DNA from: a bacterium HR32
Lineage (GTDB): Bacteria; Sysuimicrobiota; Sysuimicrobiia; Sysuimicrobiales; Sysuimicrobiaceae
Length of the DNA stretch: 12,412 bases
Direction: 5' to 3'
Assembly: GCA_002898935.1 (NCBI GenBank)
Contig: BEII01000014.1
Span: 1 to 12,412 of the forward strand
Both the position numbers and the translations under genes were made by a program. This document shows, one piece after another, positions 6,683 to 12,412 of the stretch (position 1 is its first letter; each line of letters begins with the position of its first letter). The notes beneath the pieces were generated by a model. It was given only the letters and a program-made list of their open reading frames with translations, did no database searches and was not told where the DNA came from.

Positions 6683-7659
6683 CCCTCGAACCCGGTCAAG
6701 AGGAGCACCTTGCCGGTGGTCTCGCGACCTTCCAGGGCCCGGTGCGCTTCCTGAGCCTGTGACAGCGGGAGAGCCCGGTCAATCCGCACCTTGAGATCCC
6801 CGCTGGCCACCGCGCCCAGGACGTCCCGTGCCCTCCACAACAGCTCGTCGCGCGTGGCGGTGTAGTTCCACAGCACCGGCCGGGTCAGGAACAAAGACCC
6901 CTTCTGCGCGAGGACCTGGGGGTCGAAGGGCGGTACGGGCCCGCTGGACTGCCCGTACAGCACCATCATGCCCCGCAGGGCCAGGCAGTTGAGGCTCCTT
7001 TCGAACGTGTCCCTGCCCACGGAGTCGTACACCACCTGGACCTTGCGGCCCTCCGTGACCCGCATGACCTCCTGCTCGAAGTCCTGCTGGGTGTACAGGA
7101 TGACGTGGTCCGCGCCGGCTTCCCGGGCCAGCTTCGCCTTCTCCTCCGTGGACACGGTCCCGATGACGGTGGCTACCCGGCGCTTGGCCATCTGGACCAG
7201 GAGCAGGCCTACCCCACCCGCCGCAGCGTGGACCAGGCAGGTGTCCTGCGGCTTGAGCGGGTAGGTGCTGTGCACCAGGTAGTGCGCGGTCATGCCCTGC
7301 AGCATGGCCGCGGCGGCCTGCTGGTAGGTCACACCGTCCGGGATCGGCACGAGCCGTGCCGCGGGGACCACCGCGTACTCCGCGTAGGCGCCCAGCACGT
7401 TGGAGTACGCCACCCGGTCCCCCGGCTTCACCTCCGTCACCCCAGGGCCCACCGCTTCCACTACCCCAGCCCCTTCCTGCCCCAAGACCACCGGAAGCTC
7501 CACCCGGTACAGACCCTTCCGCTGGTAAATGTCGATGAAGTTCACTCCGCACGCCACCAACCGGACCAGGGCCTGACCCTCCCCGGGAGCGGGCGTGGGC
7601 ACTTCCTCGTAGCGCAACACCTCGGGGCCGCCGTGCTGGTGGATCCGGACCGCGTACAT
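6679..7659 (-). CDS. NADPH:quinone oxidoreductase, zeta-crystallin-like MDR family
   Basis: This 326-residue, full-length protein is a zinc-independent medium-chain dehydrogenase/reductase. The N-terminal GroES-like domain contains GVNFIDIYQRKGLY (38-51) and VLGQEGAGVVEAVG (58-71), both typical of the QOR branch. The Rossmann domain has the nucleotide-binding motif AAGGVG (146-151), the usual QOR variant that accompanies NADPH preference. The Cys and His ligands of the zinc-dependent alcohol dehydrogenases are absent. The C-terminus contains the family's ...LPLSQAQEAHRALEGRETTGKVLL pattern (long stretch, ends near residue 321). Such enzymes reduce quinones or alpha,beta-unsaturated carbonyls in the cytosol. 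ATG at 7657-7659 is preceded by GGGAGGGG at a suitable distance. It is divergent from the PPOX-fold gene and lies 34 bases upstream of recX on the same strand, so read-through into recX is possible. Confidence 0.9.
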   Translation of the reverse strand: MYAVRIHQHGGPEVLRYEEVPTPAPGEGQALVRLVACGVNFIDIYQRKGLYRVELPVVLGQEGAGVVEAVGPGVTEVKPGDRVAYSNVLGAYAEYAVVPAARLVPIPDGVTYQQAAAAMLQGMTAHYLVHSTYPLKPQDTCLVHAAAGGVGLLLVQMAKRRVATVIGTVSTEEKAKLAREAGADHVILYTQQDFEQEVMRVTEGRKVQVVYDSVGRDTFERSLNCLALRGMMVLYGQSSGPVPPFDPQVLAQKGSLFLTRPVLWNYTATRDELLWRARDVLGAVASGDLKVRIDRALPLSQAQEAHRALEGRETTGKVLLLTGFEG

Positions 7660-7672
7660 GGTTCCCCTCCCG

Positions 7673-7701
7673 TGGACAGCATCACGGCGCTATTGTACAC
7701 A
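7673..7701 (+). promoter_or_regulatory. Candidate promoter for the PPOX-fold gene
   Basis: TGGACA (7673-7678, 5 of 6 to the -35 consensus) is followed by 17 bases and TACACA (7696-7701, 3 of 6). The predicted start near 7708 would leave a short leader containing GGAGG (7723-7727), seven bases... to six bases before the ATG at 7734. It overlaps the candidate minus-strand -10, so the two divergent genes would compete for the same DNA. The -10 is weak. Confidence 0.3.
7692..7697 (-). promoter_or_regulatory. Candidate -10 element for the quinone oxidoreductase gene
   Basis: The minus strand carries TACAAT (5 of 6 to TATAAT) in an otherwise GC-rich 74-bp divergent gap. Transcription would start near 7685, leaving a leader of about 25 bases that contains the ribosome binding site. 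No good -35 is visible 16-18 bases upstream (CCTGTG or CTGTGA at best), so this is a tentative call. Confidence 0.35.
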
Positions 7702-7733
7702 CCGAAAACCCCCTCACAGGTTGGAGGTGCGCG

Positions 7734-8132
7734 ATGGAGCTCGACCCCCGCGTGCTGGCGTTCCTGCAGGAGCCCCACATCGCGGTGCTGGCCACGCGGT
7801 CACCATCGGGCCGGCCTCAGGCCACGCCGGTCTGGTACCTGTACGAGGACGGTCTCTTCCTCGTCAATACCCGCCGCGGACGCGCGAAGCTCCGCAACAT
7901 GCAGGCCGACCCCCGCGTGGCTCTCACGATCCTGGACCGGCACGACCCGTACCGCTACGTCCAGGTTCTGGGCCGCGTCGGGCGCTTCGACCCGCACACG
8001 GGGCCGCACGACATCGACCGGTTGTCCCGCCGGTACACCGGCCAGCCGTGGACGTATCCGCCCGGGGACAGCCCTGCGCAGCGGGTGAGCGTGTACATCC
8101 GACCGGAGCGGGTGCTGGCGTACGGGCTGTGA
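7734..8132 (+). CDS. PPOX-class split-barrel protein, likely F420- or FMN-dependent
   Basis: This 132-residue protein is of the small pyridoxamine-5'-phosphate-oxidase-like fold. Typical features are the N-terminal helix LAFLQEPHIAVLAT, the strand GRPQATPVWYLYEDG (26-40), the cofactor-phosphate-binding stretch NTRRGRAKLRNMQADPRVAL and the terminal strand VSVYIRPERVLAYG. The pattern and length match the actinobacterial Rv1155-like F420-dependent group (about 130-150 residues), which uses deazaflavin F420 to reduce varied substrates; an FMN-binding relative cannot be excluded from sequence. The start ATG has GGAGG at 7723-7727. It is monocistronic: the gene on its right runs in the opposite direction and a hairpin starts at its stop codon. 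If the F420 assignment is right, the genome should also encode F420 biosynthesis (cofC-G), which is not visible here. Confidence 0.8.
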   Translation: MELDPRVLAFLQEPHIAVLATRSPSGRPQATPVWYLYEDGLFLVNTRRGRAKLRNMQADPRVALTILDRHDPYRYVQVLGRVGRFDPHTGPHDIDRLSRRYTGQPWTYPPGDSPAQRVSVYIRPERVLAYGL

Positions 8133-8160
8133 CCGGTGTAGACCACCCCGGTTCCTCTCT
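8132..8160 (+). terminator. Candidate hairpin terminator between convergent genes
   Basis: ACCGGTGT (8132-8139) and ACCCCGGT (8145-8152) can pair with seven of eight positions matched around a five-base loop. A T/C-rich tract, TCCTCTCT, follows. It begins at the stop codon of the PPOX-fold gene and lies in the 45-bp gap before the convergent pdxH stop. The missing U-run makes it a weak intrinsic terminator at best. Confidence 0.4.
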
Positions 8161-8177
8161 GCGAGGTCTCTTCCGGC

Positions 8178-8816
8178 CTAGGGCGCGAGGCGCGCGAGGA
8201 CCCAGCCATCGTGGCGCCGCGTGTACTGCAGGCGGTCGTGCAGACGGCCCTCCCGCCCCTGCCAGAACTCCAAGCGGTCCGGGACGAGCCGGTAGCCGCC
8301 CCAGAACGGCGGCCTCGGCACTTCGCACGGGAACTCCGCGTCGAGCTCTTGCAGTCGCCTCTCGAGGAAGGCCCGCTCGGGGACCACCTCGCTCTGCGGC
8401 GAGGCCCACGCGCTGAGCTGGTGCAGCCTGGGCCGGGTGCGGAAGTACGCGTCGGACTCCTCAGCCGCGAGCCTCTCCACCGCTCCCTCCACGCGCGCCT
8501 GGCGGCGCAGGGCGGGCCACCAAAGGGCCGCGGACGCACGGGGGTTGGAGGCGAGGTCCCGGGCCTTGCGGCTGCGGTAGTTGGTGTAGAACACGAGGCC
8601 GCGGTCCAGGCCCTTGAGGAGGACGAACCGTACGGAAGGCCGGCCTACCGCGTCTGCGGTGGCGAGGGCCATGGCCGTGGCCTCCACGCTTCCCGGCCCG
8701 TAGACGGCTTCCGCGTCGACCAACCACAGCCGCAGCTGGTCGAGAGGATCCGGACGGGCACTCCGCTCGTCCAGCAGGGGCAGGGCGAGTTCGTGTGGCG
8801 AAGTGGCCTCCGCCAC
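8178..8816 (-). CDS. pdxH: Pyridoxamine 5'-phosphate oxidase
   Basis: At 212 residues, this protein is close to the 218 of E. coli PdxH. It oxidises pyridoxine or pyridoxamine 5'-phosphate to the coenzyme PLP using FMN and oxygen. Recognisable motifs in order are RPSVRFVLLKGLD (59-71), FYTNYRSRKARDL (76-88, FMN contacts), RQARVEG (105-111), YFRTRPRLHQLSAWASPQS (124-142) and the signature near the C-terminus, RLVPDRLEFWQG (176-187) with RLHDR (191-195). The start is taken as GTG at 8814-8816, two bases after the exporter stop codon, because the N-terminus then fits the family; the open frame extends much further upstream but only through the exporter in another frame. Ribosome entry is probably by coupling to the exporter. 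Oxygen dependence implies that the organism meets some oxygen, in contrast to the anaerobic-type enzyme further right. Confidence 0.9.
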   Translation of the reverse strand: MAEATSPHELALPLLDERSARPDPLDQLRLWLVDAEAVYGPGSVEATAMALATADAVGRPSVRFVLLKGLDRGLVFYTNYRSRKARDLASNPRASAALWWPALRRQARVEGAVERLAAEESDAYFRTRPRLHQLSAWASPQSEVVPERAFLERRLQELDAEFPCEVPRPPFWGGYRLVPDRLEFWQGREGRLHDRLQYTRRHDGWVLARLAP

Positions 8817-8818
8817 CC

Positions 8819-9463
8819 CTACACCGCCCCCACAACGGCGAGCGATCGCCAGGCGAGCAGGCCGCCGGTCCCCGCGAGCAAGTACCCCGCGAGCTGCGCC
8901 GCGCGCCGGTAACCGCGTTCCGATAGCCTCCGCCCGCCTGCGGAAACGGCCCACGCCACCGCGACCTTGCCGCCCACCAGCAGTCCGAAGAACGGCGCGA
9001 GGAATGCCGCAGCAGCCAGCGGAGACCGGGTCCACGCCTCCCGCACGATGGGACTTCCGACCCCGACCCAGAAGAGGTAGGGGCTCGGGCTGAGGAAGTT
9101 CACCGCCACCGCCCTGCGCAGGTCCGCAAGCCGCCCCTCCGGCGAGGTCGCGGCCTGTGGCCGCGCCGCGGACCGCGCAGTCCGCAGGCCCAGCCACACC
9201 AAGTACAGCCCGCCCGCTACACCCAGGGCCGCCACGGCCGGCGCGGGCAGACCCCCGAGCACCCACAGGGAGAGCAGCAGGATCGGCCCGTCGGTCACGA
9301 GCGGGGCGCACGCCACCTGCACGCCGGCCCGCAGCCCACGCTCCAGCGTGGTGCTCACCGCCAGCGCGGTCATCGGGCCTGGGGTCAAGCCAGCCCCAAG
9401 TCCCAGGCTCAGCCCGAGGGCCAGGGCTTCCAAGGGTGCCATACCGTCGAGGCTCTCCCGCAT
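8819..9463 (-). CDS. LysE/RhtB-family membrane exporter
   Basis: This 214-residue integral membrane protein has about six hydrophobic segments. The family signature GLTPGPMT is at residues 25-32, in the first membrane helix, and NFLSPSPYLFW at 122-132 corresponds to the conserved NP/NFL motif preceding the fourth helix. LysE/RhtB proteins export amino acids or small metabolites using the proton gradient; the substrate here is not predictable. ATG at 9461-9463 is chosen because GGAGG (9472-9476) stands eight bases before it. An upstream ATG at 9533-9535 would add 24 hydrophilic residues and run towards the divergent regulator. pdxH begins two bases after the stop, so the two share a transcript, perhaps linking PLP supply with amino acid export. 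Confidence 0.85.
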   Translation of the reverse strand: MRESLDGMAPLEALALGLSLGLGAGLTPGPMTALAVSTTLERGLRAGVQVACAPLVTDGPILLLSLWVLGGLPAPAVAALGVAGGLYLVWLGLRTARSAARPQAATSPEGRLADLRRAVAVNFLSPSPYLFWVGVGSPIVREAWTRSPLAAAAFLAPFFGLLVGGKVAVAWAVSAGGRRLSERGYRRAAQLAGYLLAGTGGLLAWRSLAVVGAV

Positions 9464-9500
9464 CTTAGCACCCTCCGGTGGGGCGTGCGACCTGACGCAC

Positions 9501-9506
9501 TTGACA
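9501..9506 (+). promoter_or_regulatory. Candidate -35 element for the GntR / oxidoreductase operon
   Basis: A perfect TTGACA stands in the 105-bp divergent gap between the exporter and the regulator. The hexamers 16-19 bases downstream (around CAGGTTAG, 9524-9531) are poor -10 matches, which may mean regulated initiation or that this is a chance match. If real, transcription starts near 9535, downstream of the GTG at 9485. That would make the regulator's GTG at 9569 the true start. Confidence 0.35.
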
Positions 9507-9568
9507 GCCTGGCCGGGCCGTGGCAGGTTAGGCATGAAGAACCGATCATCAGACCAATCGAGGAGCCG

Positions 9569-10330
9569 GTGCGGCCCGCCACGCTAGAGCCCATCCGCCG
9601 GACGCGGGTGTACGAGCAGGTGGCCGCCCGCATCCAGCACCTCATCCTCGAAGGCCACCTGCGGCCGGGCGACCGCCTGCCCACCGAGCGGGAGCTCGCG
9701 GAGCGCTTCGGCGTGAGCCGGAGTTCCGTCCGTGACGCTATCCGGGTCCTGGAGCTCATGGGCCTCGTGGAGCCCCGCCAGGGCGAAGGCACCGTGGTGC
9801 GGGACCTGAGCCCCGAGGCCGTCGTGAACCCCCTCGCGTCCCTCCTCCTGCGCAGCCGCGCCCTGCTGAGCGACCTGCTGGACGTGCGCAAGATGATCGA
9901 GCCGCACCTCGCAGCACGGGCGGCGGTGCACGCCACGGACGACGACCTCGCGCGCCTCCAGGAGATCCTGGACCGTCAGCGGGCCAAGGCGGAGCGGGGC
10001 GAGCTCGCGGTGGAAGAAGACTCCGAGTTCCACTACACCATCGCCACCGCAGCCCGCAACCAGGTCATCCTCCGGGTCCTCGACGTCCTCATGGACCTGC
10101 TCCGCACCAGCCGCGAGCGATCCCTGCAGGTCCCCGGACGGCTGGAGCGCTCCCTGGAAGGCCACCGGCGGATCGTGGCCGCCATCCGGCGCCGGGATCC
10201 CGCGGCGGCCGAGGCGGCCATGCGGCGGCACCTCGAAGAGATCGAGCAGGTGTTGGGCCAGGCCCTGTCGGGCGGTCCTGATCCGGCGGCACGGCGGGCA
10301 GGGGAATCCAGGCGGAGAGGTGAGGGATGA
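9569..10330 (+). CDS. FadR-type GntR transcriptional regulator (FCD domain)
   Basis: This 253-residue protein has a winged helix-turn-helix at 13-78 (YEQVAARIQHLI, then the PTERELAERFGVSRSSVRDAI recognition region) and the wing GEGTVV. The all-helical FCD ligand-binding domain fills the rest. Its likely metal and acid-binding residues are visible: D151, H155 (DSEFH), H199 (GHRRI) and H221 (RRHLEE). FCD regulators usually sense carboxylic acids, which fits control of a 2-oxoacid or oxalate enzyme. The stop overlaps the start of the gamma-delta gene (ATGA), so regulator and enzyme are co-transcribed. The start is GTG at 9569, with GAGGAG close in front at a short three-base spacing. An in-frame GTG at 9485 would add 28 residues that do not resemble the family's usual N-terminus; I favour the shorter form. 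I could not identify an operator with confidence. Confidence 0.88.
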   Translation: MRPATLEPIRRTRVYEQVAARIQHLILEGHLRPGDRLPTERELAERFGVSRSSVRDAIRVLELMGLVEPRQGEGTVVRDLSPEAVVNPLASLLLRSRALLSDLLDVRKMIEPHLAARAAVHATDDDLARLQEILDRQRAKAERGELAVEEDSEFHYTIATAARNQVILRVLDVLMDLLRTSRERSLQVPGRLERSLEGHRRIVAAIRRRDPAAAEAAMRRHLEEIEQVLGQALSGGPDPAARRAGESRRRGEG

Positions 10331-11505
10331 TCAAACGAGTGGAGATCAACTACCGGGGGATCTTCCAGAAGACCCTGGCGAAGAAGATCGGCGGGGACAT
10401 CGTCATGATCGCGGCCCGCATGGGCCAGGTGGGGTTCTCCAACGGCCGGTACAGCGACGCACCCGAGCGCAACGGGATCCCCTGCAAGTACTTCGCCTTC
10501 GTCTCCCCGGATCTCTCCGAGGAGGAGTTGGAGGCGGAGTGCGGCGCGAAGCTCGACATCGACGAGGCCAACATCTCCGTGGTGCTGGACGACACCATGG
10601 TGAAGGGCGTGGAGCCCTGGGCGTGGCACGGTGTGCGCCCCATCAACGAAAAGGTCGTGCCCTACGGGCACATGCTCATTGTGTCCCGCCGGCGGCCCGA
10701 AGAACTCGTGCGGTTCATGGCCCGCAAGCCCTTCCCCTACTACCTGGCCATCCTGGAGGGGGAGGCGAGCTTCGCGGGCCTTTGGGTGTACCGGGACGAC
10801 CTCACGCACGAACGGGTCCTGGGGGCCCTGGCGGCCCTGGATCCCCAGCTGCTCAGCATCGAGGCGGTCAAGGGCTACCTGTGGGACAAGACGCACGAGC
10901 AACACCGCGTGGACACAGCGCAGCAGGCTTTCGAATCCGTGCGCCACAACGTCCACGAGGTGACCCCCGCCCAGGGGATCGACTGGCCCTACGAGATCCC
11001 CAAGCTCCCCAAGTGGAACGAGTTCTCGGAGGGCGTGGTGGTGAAGGCCGTCCCCCGCGAGTTCCAGTTGGGGCCCAAGGGCCAGTCCCGAAACCAGCTC
11101 TTCAAGCGCGGAACCACCAAGTCGCAGCGCCCCGTGGTGCGGTTCGACCTGTGTACCAAGTGCACCCTGTGCTGGCTGGAGTGTCCCGACGAGTGCTTCG
11201 ACCCGACCCCGGACGGCTACTACGACGTCGACTACGAGTACTGCGTGGGCTGCGGCAAGTGCGCGGAGGTCTGCCCGGTGCAGGAGTGCATCGTGATGGT
11301 GGACGAGCTGGCCTTCGAGGACAACCGCAGCCCCTGGGAGCACTGGAAACAGGACCCTGAGGGCTACGTCCGGTGGGCGGAGGAGAAGAAGGGCAAGCAC
11401 CGCGTGCTCCCCAACGTGGTGACCGGGACGGGGGGCCGGGTGGTGGAAGTGGAGCCCGTGCCCGTGGGCGGCAAACCCAAGCCCGCGGCCCGGGCTGGGG
11501 GCTAG
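10327..11505 (+). CDS. 2-oxoacid:ferredoxin oxidoreductase, fused gamma-delta subunit (oxalate oxidoreductase-like)
   Basis: At 392 residues, this protein joins two parts. Residues 1 to about 230 are a divergent gamma domain: RGIFQKTLAKKIGGDIVMIAARMGQVGFSNGRYSDAPERNG aligns in layout with the PorG core (long stretch, positions 10-50), but the usual GRGGQG glycine loop is replaced by RGIFQK. Residues 270-325 are a ferredoxin-like delta domain with two 4Fe-4S motifs: C276-xx-C279-xx-C282-xxx-C286-P and C306-xx-C309-xx-C312-xxx-C316-P. Extra cysteines lie at 290 and 321. These clusters carry electrons from thiamine diphosphate in the alpha/beta subunits to ferredoxin. As I recall, the Moorella thermoacetica oxalate oxidoreductase has this gamma-delta fusion. 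The C-terminal 70 residues are charged and of unknown role. The start overlaps the regulator's stop, and the alpha gene follows 21 bases later. A pyruvate-type or other 2-oxoacid specificity is the alternative. Confidence 0.85.
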   Translation: MIKRVEINYRGIFQKTLAKKIGGDIVMIAARMGQVGFSNGRYSDAPERNGIPCKYFAFVSPDLSEEELEAECGAKLDIDEANISVVLDDTMVKGVEPWAWHGVRPINEKVVPYGHMLIVSRRRPEELVRFMARKPFPYYLAILEGEASFAGLWVYRDDLTHERVLGALAALDPQLLSIEAVKGYLWDKTHEQHRVDTAQQAFESVRHNVHEVTPAQGIDWPYEIPKLPKWNEFSEGVVVKAVPREFQLGPKGQSRNQLFKRGTTKSQRPVVRFDLCTKCTLCWLECPDECFDPTPDGYYDVDYEYCVGCGKCAEVCPVQECIVMVDELAFEDNRSPWEHWKQDPEGYVRWAEEKKGKHRVLPNVVTGTGGRVVEVEPVPVGGKPKPAARAGG

Positions 11506-11513
11506 GACGAGGG

Positions 11514-11519
11514 AGGAGG
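11514..11519 (+). promoter_or_regulatory. Strong ribosome binding site of the alpha subunit gene
   Basis: AGGAGG lies within a longer GGGAGGAGGAG purine run, seven bases before GTG (11527-11529). It fixes the start of the alpha subunit gene, for which there is no nearby ATG in frame, and predicts efficient independent translation. Confidence 0.7.
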
Positions 11520-11526
11520 AGCTGCC

Positions 11527-12412
11527 GTGGCGGTCGCACAACCGGTCGGCGTCTACGAGCGGGAGGAACTCCTGACGGGGTGTCAGGCGGTGGCCGAGGG
11601 GATCCGGCTGGCCAACGTGGACGTGATCGCCGCCTACCCCATCCGGCCGTACACCGAGGTCATGGACGCCATCTCCAAGATCATCGCGGACGGAAAGCTG
11701 GACGCGGAGTACATCGTGGCGGACAGCGAGCACTCCCAGTTCGAGATCGTCAAGCACGCGGCCTCGGTGGGAGCCCGTGCCTTTGCGGGGTCTAGCGGCA
11801 CGGGGTGGATGTACGGGTTCGAGGCTCTGGTGGTCACCGCCACCGACCGCCTGCCCGTCCTGTTCCTGGTGGGCAACCGGGCCCTGGACGACCCCGGGGC
11901 CTTCGGGGTGGAGCACAACGACGCTTTGGCCATCCGCGACATGGGCTGGCTGCTGTGCTGGGTGGCCACCGCCCAGGAGGCGCTGGAGCACGTGCTGCTG
12001 GGCTACCGGATCGCGGAGGACAGGCGGGTCATGATGCCCATGGCGCTCGCCATGGACGGCGCGTTCCTCACCCACTCGCAGCACATCGTCCGCATCCCGT
12101 CTCCGGAGGCGGTGAACCGGTTCCTCCCTCCCTTCCAGCTGGCGGAGCGGAGGCTGCACCCCGACAACCCGGTGTCCGTGGCGCCGCAGGTCAACGAGGA
12201 CTGGGTGATGGAGATCCGCCGGCAGAACTGGGAGGCGGCGCGGCGCGCCCGCGGGGTGATCGCCACCGCCTACGACGAGTTCAACCGGGTGTTCGGTGAG
12301 CGGTACAAACCTCCGTATTACTTCGAAGAGTTCATGACGGACGACGCGGAGGTGGTCCTGATCGGCATGGGCACCGTGGCCATGCCGGCCCGCACCGCGG
12401 TGCGCAGGCTGC
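11527..12412 (+). CDS. 2-oxoacid:ferredoxin oxidoreductase alpha subunit, oxalate oxidoreductase-like (partial, 3' end outside window)
   Basis: The first 295 residues are visible, from GTG 11527. This is the pyrimidine-binding domain I of the PFOR family, with the start of domain II (VVLIGMGTVA, about 279-288). The active-site loop reads YPIRPYT (37-43) where pyruvate enzymes have YPITPSS, so the Thr that contacts the substrate carboxylate is Arg40. A second Arg, R118, lies in GNRALDDPGAFG (116-127). Shifting by nine residues, R40, R118, D121 and F126 would coincide with R31, R109, D112 and the Phe117 switch-loop residues that I recall for Moorella oxalate oxidoreductase. Oxalate + CoA-independent cleavage to two CO2 with reduction of ferredoxin is therefore the likely reaction. 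It is third in the regulator operon; a beta subunit with the thiamine-diphosphate GDG motif is expected just beyond base 12412. Confidence 0.85.
   Translation, partial: MAVAQPVGVYEREELLTGCQAVAEGIRLANVDVIAAYPIRPYTEVMDAISKIIADGKLDAEYIVADSEHSQFEIVKHAASVGARAFAGSSGTGWMYGFEALVVTATDRLPVLFLVGNRALDDPGAFGVEHNDALAIRDMGWLLCWVATAQEALEHVLLGYRIAEDRRVMMPMALAMDGAFLTHSQHIVRIPSPEAVNRFLPPFQLAERRLHPDNPVSVAPQVNEDWVMEIRRQNWEAARRARGVIATAYDEFNRVFGERYKPPYYFEEFMTDDAEVVLIGMGTVAMPARTAVRRL

Noticed and set aside
8817..9311. Upstream extension of pdxH to make a 377-residue protein
   Set aside because: The extra 165 residues are the exporter gene read in another frame. The family's N-terminus begins at GTG 8814-8816.
9464..9535. 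Longer exporter start at ATG 9533-9535
   Set aside because: It would add 24 hydrophilic residues before the first membrane helix and lacks the well-spaced GGAGG that precedes ATG 9461-9463.
10327..11505. Simple ferredoxin or stand-alone PorD
   Set aside because: The two 4Fe-4S motifs occupy only about 50 of 392 residues. The remaining N-terminal region has a gamma-subunit layout and the alpha subunit follows.
10033..12159. 708-codon open frame on the minus strand
   Set aside because: It is antisense to the GntR, gamma-delta and alpha genes, which all have clear family motifs. It has no ribosome site or domain pattern of its own.

Overview
The window is very GC-rich (roughly 70 percent by eye), densely coded, and has short intergenic gaps, with no stretch over 300 bases lacking a gene. 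The longest gap is about 105 bp. I see no rRNA, tRNA, CRISPR array, insertion sequence or prophage gene. The LexA operator is of the Gram-positive type (CGAAC-N4-GTTYG). An F420/FMN-type split-barrel protein, a YhaO/YhaN-like pair and an anaerobic oxalate-oxidoreductase-like enzyme are also present. Together these suggest a high-GC, possibly thermophilic, member of the Bacillota or a neighbouring Terrabacteria lineage. The sequence alone does not fix the taxon.

Region 1 (1-6682, minus strand) reads as one DNA-damage operon: recX, a UvrD-like helicase fused to a Cys-ligated PD-(D/E)XK nuclease, a HAD phosphatase, an SbcD/YhaO-type metallophosphoesterase, and an SbcC/YhaN-type ATPase with a membrane hairpin (cut by the window edge). 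Genes are separated by 16-49 bp or overlap by 3-4 bp. A 14-bp LexA box (6661-6674) lies entirely inside the 17-bp spacer of a sigma70-like promoter just before recX, so the whole set is plausibly SOS-induced. The predicted transcript starts almost at the recX ATG.

Region 2 (6679-8132) holds two divergent redox genes: a quinone oxidoreductase of the zeta-crystallin type (minus) and a small PPOX-fold F420/FMN protein (plus), with a short shared promoter region.

Region 3 (8178-9463, minus) holds a LysE/RhtB-family exporter followed two bases later by pdxH (pyridoxamine 5'-phosphate oxidase). A hairpin at 8132-8152 sits where transcription from regions 2 and 3 converges.

Region 4 (9569-12412, plus) is an FCD-type GntR regulator whose stop overlaps the start of a fused gamma-delta subunit of a 2-oxoacid:ferredoxin oxidoreductase, followed by the alpha subunit, which runs off the right edge. 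The alpha subunit carries YPIRPY in place of the usual YPITP. Together with the gamma-delta fusion, this matches what I recall of the Moorella-type oxalate oxidoreductase. The region is probably a regulated oxalate-oxidation operon delivering low-potential electrons to ferredoxin, with a beta subunit expected just beyond the window.
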